Shown: positions 44,738 to 53,944, counted from the stretch's first letter. The stretch is DNA of 64,000 nucleotides from Globisporangium splendens (GCA_006386115.1 VFIW01000047.1:286290-350289), one strand, 5' to 3'. Translations and numbers: made by a program. The notes: generated by a model not told the origin, from the sequence alone.

Positions 44738-45850
44738 CTACAGAGACTGCGAAGCGGGGACCGAATCTGGGAAGCTCAAGCGCCAGAAGTCGTCGGGAGT
44801 GTTGTACGGTTCAAACCGCGCGCGATGCCGCGAGCATGCTGCTTTTTGCCGCACCACGTCGTCTGCGGAGATCACGCCATCGAGCGCTTCGTAGTACTTG
44901 CGGCACTCAACGCAGTCGTGGCCGGGCAACGCTGCGCGCGCGTCGCGGTTGCGCACGACCTCGACGTACTGGAAGTGTTCCTTCTCGTCACTGCTTTGCG
45001 ATGATGACAGTGCGGTTGCGCTTTTCGCGCAAGCAGCAGCACGTGATGGTGACAACGTTGCTGCCTTGTCGTCGCGGAAGCGCGGACCCTGGATTCGGAT
45101 GCCAGCCTCGCGCATCCGCTGCTTCTCTTGAGCCCAAGTCGGTGCGCGCTCACCGAGTTTCCGTTTCCGCGAGAGCGGCGATGCCGTGGCGACACTAGCA
45201 GCATAGTTACGTGTAGCTGCACTAGTAGTGCTAGCGTCACTGGCCACGTCGGTCTGAACGACCTGCTTGGGATCAAGAACGGCATCGCGATGGAAGTCTG
45301 CTTTCCGAGAGATCCACGACGCGTCCTTGGTGACTCTGCTTCCAGTCATCGGCGCGTGTCGAGACGGCGGCGTGGCGGCTTTCAATGAGGCGCACGTCTC
45401 CGTCTTCTCAGGCTTACTAGCAACATCGCGCTGCTTTTCTGGACTGGACAATGATACACGCTCACGCTTGACAGCCACATTCGGTACCTGCTTAATCGGC
45501 GCTTCTTCCGCACAAATCTCTTCCTTCCCGCATACGCCGCTCAGAGAATCATTGTGCGCGCCGGAAGCTATCCGGATCTCTGCATCCCTGGCGGTGTTGA
45601 GCGCTGTGATCTGCTTCTGATGCGACTCCACCGTCACTGAAGATGCTGATGCTGTCACAGACGATGGCGGTGCCGGTAGCGCGCATCCGCTCTTCTCGAG
45701 CGCCTTCTGGTACCGATCGAGCAGCTCCTGCTGCGCCACGAGTGTTTGCTGCAGCAGCTTGAAGCGTTTGGCGAGCTTCGCGGCATCCTGCTGCTGCCGC
45801 CGGACCGTCTCGAGCAGCGCCGCGCGTTCGCGCTGCCAGTCTTCGGCCAT
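44738..45850 (-). CDS. CtIP/Sae2 DNA-end resection factor
   Basis: Single exon, 370 residues. An N-terminal coiled coil (about 1-60, MAEDWQRERAALLETVRRQQ onward) precedes a long disordered middle. The conserved C-terminal Sae2/CtIP domain (about 295-365) reads YVEVVRNRDARAALPGHDC, VECRKYYEAL, a Cys followed by SRHRARFEPYNTPDDFW. CtIP activates Mre11-Rad50-Nbs1 to start resection at double-strand breaks. The CxxC and RHR elements are intact. The protein is short compared with the human protein (about 900 residues) but close to fungal Sae2 in size. CDK-type S/T-P sites occur in the middle; which matters is not known. Confidence 0.92.
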   Translation of the reverse strand: MAEDWQRERAALLETVRRQQQDAAKLAKRFKLLQQTLVAQQELLDRYQKALEKSGCALPAPPSSVTASASSVTVESHQKQITALNTARDAEIRIASGAHNDSLSGVCGKEEICAEEAPIKQVPNVAVKRERVSLSSPEKQRDVASKPEKTETCASLKAATPPSRHAPMTGSRVTKDASWISRKADFHRDAVLDPKQVVQTDVASDASTTSAATRNYAASVATASPLSRKRKLGERAPTWAQEKQRMREAGIRIQGPRFRDDKAATLSPSRAAACAKSATALSSSQSSDEKEHFQYVEVVRNRDARAALPGHDCVECRKYYEALDGVISADDVVRQKAACSRHRARFEPYNTPDDFWRLSFPDSVPASQSL

Positions 45851-46029
45851 TTCCTTTTTCTTCTTGTGAGTCTGATAAATGGCGCCAAAACAGGGTTCAC
45901 ATTTGGATAACGTTTACTTAAGTGAGAGAGTGAGGAAGCAAAAGACAGATCGAATAGAGCGCCCTAATCAGATATCACCGAATAACTGCACTTGAATTTG
46001 CACACTGTTTAGTGATATTGAACAATTAT

Positions 46030-46258
46030 TGTAATGGGGCCTCCCATTACATTGGTTCCCGGGTCAGGAGAGTGTGGGTTATCTCCCACATTGGTTTTAC
46101 CACCTCTTCCGAACCCACCCACGTCGTACAGTTGGAGACACATTAATATGTGTCACTCATGAACACTGTACGTAGCCATTTGCATATTAGCCAATAAGAC
46201 TAAGCCGTTAAGATTTAATCCCATTGGATGATAGTCGGACTGGACATCCGATTATCTA
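46030..46258. mobile_element. Possible older LTR fragment into which element 1 inserted
   Basis: It begins TGTAATGGG and has a 9-base inverted repeat (TGTAATGGG...CCCATTACA at 46030-46051), a style shared with the LTR termini of element 3. It is directly followed by the LTR of element 1. I first read it as part of that LTR, but the second copy of the LTR (53226-53760) begins exactly at the base matching 46259, so this piece is separate. It may be the end of an unrelated LTR or just flank. Confidence 0.4.
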
Positions 46259-46793
46259 TGTAACCGGACACGTCCGAGTTACGCAGCACGGTACGTGTGT
46301 GAGGAAGCGTATTCAACGCTTCTCTCAAGGACTCCGTTCCGAGAGCGGTTGCCTGCTTCCTGCAGTGCAACGATTGGTTACCTATAGGTCTCTATAGAGT
46401 AACCGTCGATAACCAAAGGCTTTAGTTAACGGTAAAAATGGAACTGTTTATTCGTTGGAGGTTGCCCTCTGTAGAACAACCTGGATTATCTTTATGTAAC
46501 TATGAACAATAGCAATCTCAAGTGTAATTACTCCCCATGGGGCAATGAGTGGCTATGAAAGACTAACGTTAGTTGTCTTATGTGATTGGATGAAATGCAT
46601 GTTCAATTATGTCCAATCGGAGGCGCCGTCATTCAGACTGGCTGCCGGCTCCACCGTGAAGGTTCGAGCAAGTACGACGAACCTCATGGTTCGGTCTCAA
46701 ACTTGTTGCGCGTACTCTACGTACCGCAAGGTTCGGTTTGGTTGTGTGGCACAACACAAGTGCTTAACCATGTTACAGTGTAACCCCGCTACA
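46259..46793 (-). repeat. 3' LTR of Ty3/Gypsy element 1
   Basis: It is 535 bases and starts and ends TGTAAC...GCTACA on the plus strand (TG...CA). The copy at 53226-53760 has exactly the same length and differs at about 16 positions with no indels. On the element's own strand it is preceded by the polypurine tract 46803-46794. The five bases outside (46254-46258, ATCTA) would be the target-site duplicate; the other copy is not in the window. Confidence 0.85.
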
Positions 46794-46803
46794 CCACCCC
46801 CCA
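46794..46803 (-). other. Polypurine tract of element 1
   Basis: On the minus strand it reads TGGGGGGTGG directly before the LTR start TGTAGC. This is the expected primer for plus-strand DNA synthesis. The identical tract flanks the LTR of element 2 at 53761-53770. Confidence 0.7.
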
Positions 46804-46977
46804 CTTAAAGTGCGAAACACTCGAAGGGTCGGTGTGAGAAACGTGTGGATCTCGCGCGTGTGCGCCGAGAAAGGGGAACATTCGTGTATTCCTCGGGAAA
46901 GAGCACAGCGGCGGCGCGTGCGTTAATTTCACCGAGTGTTGGCACATATAGTCACTGTGCTCGCGCACGTGAGTATC

Positions 46978-48522
46978 ATGGCCACCAACAAAGCTGTCCG
47001 CGAGAAGCTCGCGCGACAAAAAGGGGAAGGCGTCGGCACTCTCGTCGAAACTCTGTGCAAGCGCGAGGAAGACAGAGAGGTCGCGTCGAGCGCAAGACGA
47101 ACGACGGTCGCCGCGGATGCGGTCGACGTGCCTGCGGAGAGCGACGGCAGGTCTGCTCTCACATCTGATAGCGCTCCTGCTATAAGCAGTGAGTTGCGAT
47201 TCGGAGATCTCCCTTCCGTGAAGCCGTTGTTCGCGCGTGCTTTGGAAGAGGAGGAAGTGACTGAGGAATTCCTCGTCGTTGACAATGACGGGAGCTCGCT
47301 TGAAGACGAGGGAGCGCTCACCATGAAGCTCGGCTCCGTCGACGAGTGGGTCGAGTACGAGGAGTTGCAAAGCGAGCGACACGCCGCTTATCTCCACGAG
47401 CTCGAGCGAGATCCATCCGCTGACGTCTCGATGTATCGGACGAAGGAGGAAAATGACGCCGTTGAGGCTGTCAATAATCGTAAGAGGAAGCACGAAGTCC
47501 TCATTACAAACGAAGAGGCAGGAGTGCGAGCCATCGTTCACGATGAGCTCAAATACTCACTGCCCGAAATGCCGCCGCCAGAACTATGGCCGGCTGGCAA
47601 GACCGCATCGAATCTGCTCGCGAGAGCCAGACTTTGTGCGCGGGACTATGACGCCCAATTTAAAAATTGGCGTGAAAAGCGATTGCGGGATGAAAATGGG
47701 GAATTGCGTATTCACCCGATCCCAGTCGTCCTCTTTGTTGGAGAGACGGAAGAAGAGTACGATGCCGACTTCATGTCGTGCATCAATAAAATTAAGGGAG
47801 GTAGCACTCGCACAGTGTCTACCGATCCGACAACGCAACGCAGTCAACGCATGCAATTTGCAGTTGACCGTGTTCGTCTGTTTCGCTCCAAGCAGGGCGG
47901 TGGCACGCCTCTGCGAGCGGGTGGTCGCGCTGGTAACAGGCGACAAATTACTCGCGCGAATGACAGTCCCTCAGTTGCGCCTCAAAGGCGTCAACAAGAT
48001 CCGGGACGTCTTCGCGAAGACGCTCAGCAGGCTCCCACGAGCTCTGCGACACATCGTACCCACGCCACTTCACAAGGTAGTGGGTGTTCCCCTTCCGCCG
48101 CTGCACACGCAGCAGGCGCTCAACATGGTAGTGGCGCTGTCCCTGCTTGTCAATCAGCGGGACAGGTGGCGCTCTACCGCGCTTCAGCATCGGTGGTTGC
48201 ACCAGATGCGATGGTTCAGATGGTTCGCGCGAACGCATCGTCTTTGGGGGCGCTACAGCAAGCCGTCCGTACCCTTCGCCAGCAATATCTGGACGAAACC
48301 TCGCTGTTGAAGCAGAGGGTGACAGCGCTTGAGACGGAGCTGAAGGAAGTTCGTCAGATGCTGGAGGAGTACCATGTCCGCGGGAAGCACTTCCACGCGA
48401 GGTACGCTCCGCGAGTGAAGACGCTTTGGGAGAGGCACAACGCGCTCGTGTCTCTATGGGCGGCGTCTGAGCCCCCTGATGAGACCGACGTTCTCCCGGA
48501 CTGGGATAAGAATCCACAGTAG
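46978..48522 (+). CDS. Antisense ORF of element 1 with C-terminal coiled coil
   Basis: It is open for 514 residues from ATG 46978 (MATNKAVREKLARQKGEG); an in-frame ATG at 46936 is possible. It runs opposite to gag-pol. The first 965 bases lie between pol and the 3' LTR and the last 575 are antisense to the end of pol. An acidic, Lys/Arg-rich N-terminal half contains a compact-looking part (about 100-290; LGSVDEWVEYEELQSERH, RLRDENGELRIHPIPVVLF). A Gln/Ser/Ala-rich linker follows, then a coiled coil (about 425-490; LRQQYLDETSLLKQRVTALE). No known domain is seen. Element 2 carries the same ORF. A regulatory or nucleic-acid role is only speculation. Confidence 0.6.
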   Translation: MATNKAVREKLARQKGEGVGTLVETLCKREEDREVASSARRTTVAADAVDVPAESDGRSALTSDSAPAISSELRFGDLPSVKPLFARALEEEEVTEEFLVVDNDGSSLEDEGALTMKLGSVDEWVEYEELQSERHAAYLHELERDPSADVSMYRTKEENDAVEAVNNRKRKHEVLITNEEAGVRAIVHDELKYSLPEMPPPELWPAGKTASNLLARARLCARDYDAQFKNWREKRLRDENGELRIHPIPVVLFVGETEEEYDADFMSCINKIKGGSTRTVSTDPTTQRSQRMQFAVDRVRLFRSKQGGGTPLRAGGRAGNRRQITRANDSPSVAPQRRQQDPGRLREDAQQAPTSSATHRTHATSQGSGCSPSAAAHAAGAQHGSGAVPACQSAGQVALYRASASVVAPDAMVQMVRANASSLGALQQAVRTLRQQYLDETSLLKQRVTALETELKEVRQMLEEYHVRGKHFHARYAPRVKTLWERHNALVSLWAASEPPDETDVLPDWDKNPQ

Positions 48523-51500
48523 CGTCATGGTAGCGCTTAAGCAAACCCACGTAGAACACGGAGTGCGTTGCCATTCTCGTTGGGAGATCGAGCTTGTAAT
48601 TCAAGTCTCCAATCTTCTCCACAACAGTGTGTGGCCCGACGAATCGTGGCAACAACTTACTCCCGCTGGGGAGCGTTGTGACTGCATCGTTTGGTAGGTT
48701 TTTAATGCTTAAAAGCACTTTATCACCAACACAAAACGTTTGTTTGTTCTTTCTACCCGATTTATCGGCGTAGAGCTTTTGCTTGTCTTGCGCAGCAGCT
48801 AGTTGGTCGCGTACGCGACGCAACAATGCTGCGCGCTCATCGACAAATTGCCGCGCTGCCACGACGGCTTTGTCTTGCTTTTTCGTTGCTCTCGCAGCGC
48901 GTGCTGCAGAGAGATCTATTTCTGCGCCGGTGTGTGACACTGCGCATCCTTCCATTCGTGGCTGACGCTCACACGAGCAGTCGCCTGATTCCGTCTGAGA
49001 CTGGCTATTTTTAGCACGAGTAACGTAACTCGGTACCGTGGGAGAGCCATCTATAGACACACGAGTACCGTAACTTGGTACCGTGGGTGATCCATCTTTA
49101 GGGACACGTGTACCGTAACTCAGTACCGTGCCCGACATGTCAATACTCTGCGTGCCGTCCGGTAAGACCGTGACAGATTCGGAACGCGATCGCACAGGCG
49201 GCGCATCACGCGCGTCCACGTGAGCGGTCGACGCCACGTCCGGTGACGGAGATCGCGTGCTCGTATCGAGCGCAGTGAGTTGCCCTCCCACCGCAGAACG
49301 TTCGACGCCCTCAAACAGAGTGGCAGGTACGCGCGGGTGCCGCAGCGAGTTAAAATAGAACGGAGTCACGGCCGTAGAGGCGTGCTCGCTGCTATTTATA
49401 GCAAACTCGGCGTACGGCAGCCAGCGGCTCCAGTCGCGGGGATGGTCGACAGCGATGCTGCGAAGAATATCCTCGACGACACGGTTCACGCGCTCAGTTT
49501 GCCCGTCTGTCTCGGGGTGATCGGCAGTGGACAACGCCAGATCTGTGCCGAGCAGGCGAAAGAGTTCGCGCCAATTGGCGGCGGTAAAACGCGAGTCCCG
49601 GTCTGATACAATAGACTCGGGCAAGCCGTGATAGCGGAACACGTGCTCTAAAAATAGGCACGCCGTCTCTTGCGCAGTGACATGCTTGCGCACGGGTGCA
49701 ACATGCACCATTTTGCTCAGTCGGTCGACGAACACGACGACGCCTGTGTTGCGCGTCTTGTCTTCCGGGAAATCGAAGACGAAATCCATGCTGACCGACT
49801 TCCAGCAATCTTGCGGAATCGGCAGCGGATGCAGCGGCGCTTTGTTCTTGCCCGCAGGCTTCACGCGCTGGCACTGTTCGCATGAACGTACATAATTGGC
49901 CACCCATTTGTATTGGTGTGGCCACCAAAACACATTGGACACTTGCAAGAAGGTCTTTTCACGCCCGAGATGCCCACTCGCTGGTGCATCGTGAAACTCA
50001 TGCAGGATCGAAAGTTTCAGATCCTGGTCATGCGGTACATACACACGCGGGTAATCAAAGTTGGACAGTCGATGCCACAACAACCCATCGTGGTAACTAA
50101 ACCGAGCAAGCTTTGACTCGAGTTTGGCAGGCAATGACTCTTTGGACGAGCCGTCAAAGTGAGCAAGCAACAAGCGACACTCATCGTCCTTTGCATAAAG
50201 CGACTGAATATTGTCCTTGAGCTTTGTTTGCACTCGACTGATGCTCAGATGCATGAGATCAGGAGTGCGCTCCAAACACAGGGCGTCAGAGCTGTCGTCA
50301 ACGCTCGACTCGTAATCTGGACGGCGCGAGAGCGCGTCCGCCAGAACATTTTCCTTTCCCGGTTTGTATTCTACCCGAAAGTTGAACTCGGAGAAGAATG
50401 CAAGCCATCGCGCCATTCGCTGCGATAAATGGGGGGAATTAATCGCGGTCCGCAAGGACGCGTGATCAGTGTACACAACGAACGGTGTCGCACCCAAAAG
50501 GTGGACCCTGAACTTCAAGAGGGCGTACTTGATCGCAAGCAGCTCCTTGTCGTGCACAGGATAATTCTTTTCAGCTGCCTTAAGCAGTCTGCTTTGGTAC
50601 GATACGACGCGCTCATGGCCGTCATCATCCTTCTGCATCAGCGCACAGCCGATTGCAAAATCGCTGGCATCGCACACGACACTGAAAGCTTTCGTGTGGT
50701 CCGGCAACGCCAGGACAGGAGCGCGAACAAGCGACTCCTTCACGTCAATGAATGCATTCATGACATCATTCGTCCAGTCCCACTCGACATCCTTTTTCAA
50801 GAGATGCGTGAGTGGACGGACTCTTGCCGCATAGTTGTGGCTGTACTTGTGCAAGTAATTTGCCAAGCCAAGCCACTTGCGCAAGTCCTTGACATTCTTT
50901 GGGATCGGCCAGTCGGCGATCGCCTTGATCTTCTCTGGGTCCGCGCGGACTCCAGCTTTGCCAACATAGCAGCCCAGGATCGGAATCTCTGAGGCGCCAA
51001 AGATGCACTTCTTCAGGTTGCAATACAGACTGTTGTCTCGTAAGCACTGCAACACTGAGCGCAAATGTCTCTTGTGCACGTCAACGGCACTGAGATCTCC
51101 TTCGGCACGACTGTGCACGAAGATGTCATCGAAATAGCTCGGTGCATACGCACGATGAGGACGCAGAAGATGCATTACCAGACGATTGAACGTCGCTGGT
51201 GCATTCCTCAAACCTTGCGGCATAACGAGCCACTCCCACAGCATCCCGCTGGGTGTGCTTACTGCCGTCAAGGGAACGTCACTCTCTCGCATGAGGATCT
51301 GATAGAACCCATCCATCAGATCCAGTGCGGAGAAAACTGTCGAGCCGCCCATGGAGTCGATCAAGACATCCTTTCTTGGGATCGGCGTTTGTGCCGGAAT
51401 GGTGGCGGCGTTCAGCTTGTTGAAAGCGTGAACAATGCGCCAGCCACCAGTCGCTTTCCGCACACAAAACGTGGGTGAGCTATGTGGAGACTTGCTTTCT

Positions 51501-53143
51501 CTCACATGACCGGCGAGGGCTCGTTTCGCGAAGAACTCGTCGATTGCCTCAACCTGCTCGCGGGGCAGCGGCCATTGTCTGGTCACGCAACATTTGCTCC
51601 CAGGCTCGAGATCGATCTCGTGCCGTACGCCACGATCAACGGGCAGGGCACTTGGCACTTTGTCGGGAAACACATCTTTGAACTCCCACAATAAGTCAAA
51701 GTATGGACTGCCTTTCACGGCGTCCCAATCCTGAGCAGCAAACCGTTTCTGTTTGTCTGGCTCCAAAACACTCTCATCCGCAGTGGACGAGGTGCACAGT
51801 TCGCCACGCGGAAACGCGGTGGGAACGACGATCTCGCGGATCTGGTCACGCTCTAGATCCGTAAGAAAGAGTTCATAGCTCATTTCTTCGAGGGATACGA
51901 TCGCCTCAGCGGTACTCGGCAGCTCATGGAGCGCCGCAAATTCAGCGAAGAACACTTCGTCTAATGCGTTTGCTTCCGGACTGCGTGTCGCGCGTCTGAG
52001 CGCCACGTCAACGTGAGCGCGATCTATCGACGGATTCGAGATCCTGTCGAAGGCGCGCAGCGAAGTTGCAGCTGCATTGAGAGATGGGGCAATCATATGC
52101 GAGGCGGCCGTTTCCTCAGCAACAGATGCCAATGTACTGTCTCTCTCGCGAGCTGACAACTTGCGTCGCCCTCGTCGGTTGATGCGAACGCGCGACCTCG
52201 CGGTTCTGAGCTCCAGTACTGCACCGTCAGGGTGGTACGAGCTGGCTGACGCGTGTACACCTGTACTGTCGCTGTCACTTGCGGGGGCTGGCTCAGATGC
52301 TCTGGAGCCGCACACTTGCGCACCAGTGTCCACGTCTGGACTTTCTGGCGCTTCCGCACTAACTGGGCTACCTGCCGCAGTTGATCTCTTTGCTGGGCTC
52401 CCTGCCTCAGCGCATCTTCTAGCTGGGCTCGCTGCCGCCGCGTGTTCAAAGCTCGCATCCATTGCGTGGAAATTTTCCCGCAACCTTCGCTCTTCATCAG
52501 AGGAAGGGGTGGAGCTTCCGATTGTGCGTACTCGCCAATCGATCCAAGGCTGATGTTTCGCCAGCCAAGGCATCCCTAGGATGAGGTCGTACTTCGACCC
52601 CATCGCTAGTACCACGAACGTTTCTTTGCAAACAAAGTCGCAAAAACTGAAAGAGAGTTCGACTCGAATTCCTTCAGCGTGTACTGTCGACCCATCGGCC
52701 AGACGTACGATCATCTTCTCGCGCTTGCCACTGTGGACAAGTCGGTCATACGCTTGCAGACTCTGTTCCAGAGCTGCCTTAGAGACGAAGTTCTGTGACG
52801 CACCGCAGTCAACAAGAACCGTCATTTTCTTCTCATAGCCCTTCACATCGGCGCTATATACCAACATCTCACTCGGAGCCTTGTTGCCAAGAGCTCCTGG
52901 GACTAAGCTTCCCATCTGCACGACTCTAGTAGTCGGCGACGCCGAAGCTATAGAGTCTGTCTCAGTAGAGCGTCCCGCTTCTACTGAGACATTCCGATTC
53001 CCTTTCTTGCTACAGCGGATCTGCCACCTCGATGAGCGTGGTTGCTGCGCGGCGTTTGGTAGTCCCTCGCCTGATTTCCAGTGCGAGGAGCAGACTGCCT
53101 TGGAGCGGGACACTTCGACTGATAGTGTCCCCGCTTGCCACAA
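47948..53143 (-). CDS. pol: Pol polyprotein of element 1 (PR-RT-RNaseH-IN-chromodomain)
   Basis: Open for 1731 residues; translation probably enters at about 53005 by -1 frameshifting from gag. Order: aspartic protease (LVDCGASQNF, about residue 112; Cys in place of the usual Thr/Ser), reverse transcriptase (YFDDIFVHS, about 670), RNase H (VVCDASDFAIGCALMQ), integrase with the HHCC zinc site (H...HLGREKT...CEQCQRVKP, about 1060) and DDE core (SMDFVFDFP, SDRDSRFT, TDGQTERVNRVVED), a disordered Ser/Pro linker with 42-base repeats, and a C-terminal chromodomain (about 1670-1725; RHYHVERLLRVQ, YLVKWRGYDVSQSSWEPAE). It is intact. The chromodomain should steer integration to methylated histone H3. 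Confidence 0.95.
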   Translation of the reverse strand: MWQAGTLSVEVSRSKAVCSSHWKSGEGLPNAAQQPRSSRWQIRCSKKGNRNVSVEAGRSTETDSIASASPTTRVVQMGSLVPGALGNKAPSEMLVYSADVKGYEKKMTVLVDCGASQNFVSKAALEQSLQAYDRLVHSGKREKMIVRLADGSTVHAEGIRVELSFSFCDFVCKETFVVLAMGSKYDLILGMPWLAKHQPWIDWRVRTIGSSTPSSDEERRLRENFHAMDASFEHAAAASPARRCAEAGSPAKRSTAAGSPVSAEAPESPDVDTGAQVCGSRASEPAPASDSDSTGVHASASSYHPDGAVLELRTARSRVRINRRGRRKLSARERDSTLASVAEETAASHMIAPSLNAAATSLRAFDRISNPSIDRAHVDVALRRATRSPEANALDEVFFAEFAALHELPSTAEAIVSLEEMSYELFLTDLERDQIREIVVPTAFPRGELCTSSTADESVLEPDKQKRFAAQDWDAVKGSPYFDLLWEFKDVFPDKVPSALPVDRGVRHEIDLEPGSKCCVTRQWPLPREQVEAIDEFFAKRALAGHVRESKSPHSSPTFCVRKATGGWRIVHAFNKLNAATIPAQTPIPRKDVLIDSMGGSTVFSALDLMDGFYQILMRESDVPLTAVSTPSGMLWEWLVMPQGLRNAPATFNRLVMHLLRPHRAYAPSYFDDIFVHSRAEGDLSAVDVHKRHLRSVLQCLRDNSLYCNLKKCIFGASEIPILGCYVGKAGVRADPEKIKAIADWPIPKNVKDLRKWLGLANYLHKYSHNYAARVRPLTHLLKKDVEWDWTNDVMNAFIDVKESLVRAPVLALPDHTKAFSVVCDASDFAIGCALMQKDDDGHERVVSYQSRLLKAAEKNYPVHDKELLAIKYALLKFRVHLLGATPFVVYTDHASLRTAINSPHLSQRMARWLAFFSEFNFRVEYKPGKENVLADALSRRPDYESSVDDSSDALCLERTPDLMHLSISRVQTKLKDNIQSLYAKDDECRLLLAHFDGSSKESLPAKLESKLARFSYHDGLLWHRLSNFDYPRVYVPHDQDLKLSILHEFHDAPASGHLGREKTFLQVSNVFWWPHQYKWVANYVRSCEQCQRVKPAGKNKAPLHPLPIPQDCWKSVSMDFVFDFPEDKTRNTGVVVFVDRLSKMVHVAPVRKHVTAQETACLFLEHVFRYHGLPESIVSDRDSRFTAANWRELFRLLGTDLALSTADHPETDGQTERVNRVVEDILRSIAVDHPRDWSRWLPYAEFAINSSEHASTAVTPFYFNSLRHPRVPATLFEGVERSAVGGQLTALDTSTRSPSPDVASTAHVDARDAPPVRSRSESVTVLPDGTQSIDMSGTVLSYGTRVPKDGSPTVPSYGTRVSIDGSPTVPSYVTRAKNSQSQTESGDCSCERQPRMEGCAVSHTGAEIDLSAARAARATKKQDKAVVAARQFVDERAALLRRVRDQLAAAQDKQKLYADKSGRKNKQTFCVGDKVLLSIKNLPNDAVTTLPSGSKLLPRFVGPHTVVEKIGDLNYKLDLPTRMATHSVFYVGLLKRYHDATVDSYPSPGERRSHQGAQTPPIETRARCASPKASSLAERTSRGSASRGHGTPPASDELPSAPSQALSPSASTARFRPDIAGEGYGRLAVAPPKTMRSREPSEPSHLVQPPMLKRGRAPPVPLIDKQGQRHYHVERLLRVQRRKGNTHYLVKWRGYDVSQSSWEPAERLREDVPDLVDAFEAQLRDCHSRE
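49017..49137 (-). repeat. Three tandem ~42-base repeats in the pol linker
   Basis: On the minus strand three units of about 14 codons encode variants of GTVLSYGTRVPKDGSP, GSPTVPSYGTRVSID and GSPTVPSYVTRA. They lie between integrase and chromodomain. The same array is present in element 2 (55967-56087). The frame is preserved in both copies, so it is part of pol. Confidence 0.75.
52959..53005 (-). promoter_or_regulatory. -1 ribosomal frameshift signal at gag/pol, element 1
   Basis: In the gag frame the heptamer A AAG GGA (53005-52999) has the X XXY YYZ form. After a spacer of 8 bases comes a hairpin, 52990-52959, with a perfect 10-11 bp stem (GTCTCAGTAG / CTACTGAGAC) that contains the gag stop TAG. 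Shifting back by one base at the heptamer leads exactly into the open pol frame. The layout is that of known -1 signals; it is not tested here. Confidence 0.75.
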
Positions 53144-53225
53144 TTAAAGCAGGTCACTTCGGCGCTGCTGAGATCCATTGGTGTCGGACCATGGAAGTGC
53201 CGCTCATTCATGACTGCTCGGTGGC
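52981..53225 (-). CDS. gag: C-terminal end of gag, element 1 (nucleocapsid)
   Basis: It contains one CCHC knuckle, CFNCGKRGHYQSKC, then a basic tail ending at TAG 52981-52983. The frame enters from 53225, where the LTR of element 2 interrupts it, so most of gag is missing. It overlaps the open pol frame by about 160 bases. Confidence 0.85.
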
Positions 53226-53760
53226 TGTAACCGGACACTTCCGAGTTACGCAGCACGGTACGTGTGTGAGGAAGCGTATTCAACGCTTCTCTCAAGGACT
53301 CCGTTCCGAGAGCTGTTGCCTGCTTCCTGCAGTGCAACAATCGGTTACCTATAGGTCTCTATAGAGTAACCGTCGATAACCAAAGACTTTAGTTAACGGT
53401 AAAAATGGAACTGTTTATTTGTTGGAGGTTGCCCTCTGTAGGACAACCTGGATTATCTTTATGTAACTATGAACAATAGCAATCTCAAGTGTAATTACTC
53501 CCCATGGGGAAATGAGTGGCTATGAAAGACTAACGCTAGTTGTCTTATGTGATTGGATGAAATGCATGTTCAATTATATCCAATCGGAGGCGCCGTCACT
53601 CAGACTGGCTGCCGGCTCCACCGTGAAGGTTCGAGCAAGTACGACGAACCTCATGGTTCGGTCTTAAACTTGTTGCGCGTACTCTACATACCGCAAGGTT
53701 CGGTTTGGTTGTGTGGCACAACACAAGTGCGTAACCATGTTACAGCGTAACCCCGTTACA
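53226..53760 (-). repeat. 3' LTR of Ty3/Gypsy element 2
   Basis: It is 535 bases, TGTAAC...GTTACA, a complete match to the LTR of element 1 (about 3 percent different). It sits inside the gag of element 1. The five bases before it (53221-53225, GTGGC) are the expected target-site duplicate. Confidence 0.85.
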
Positions 53761-53944
53761 CCACCCCCCACTTAAAGTGCGAAACACTCGAAGGGTCGGT
53801 GTGAGAAACGTGTGGATCTCGCGCGTGTGCGCCGAGAAAGGGGAACATTCGTGTATTCCTCGGGAGAGAGCACAGCGGCGACGCGTGCGTTAATTTCACC
53901 GAGTGTTGGCACATATAGTCACTGTGCTCGCGCACGTGAGTATC

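Larger units (their letters stand above)
46259..53225 (-). mobile_element. Ty3/Gypsy chromovirus element 1, 3' part
   Basis: It runs on the minus strand: gag end (53225-52981), pol with chromodomain (down to 47948), a 1.1 kb 3' region holding an antisense ORF, polypurine tract and 3' LTR. At 53225/53226 the gag frame stops against a complete LTR of the same family (element 2). Element 2 therefore inserted into gag of element 1, and the rest of gag plus the 5' LTR lie beyond the window. Pol is free of stops over more than 5 kb, so the element was active recently. Confidence 0.85.

Noticed and set aside
46030..46793. Single 764-base LTR for element 1
   Set aside because: The second LTR copy (53226-53760) matches only 46259-46793, with the same 535-base length and TG/CA ends.
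47453..48310. 285-residue plus-strand ORF in element 1
   Set aside because: Alternate frame of the antisense ORF. In element 2 the corresponding frame contains the coiled-coil end only because of the extra G.
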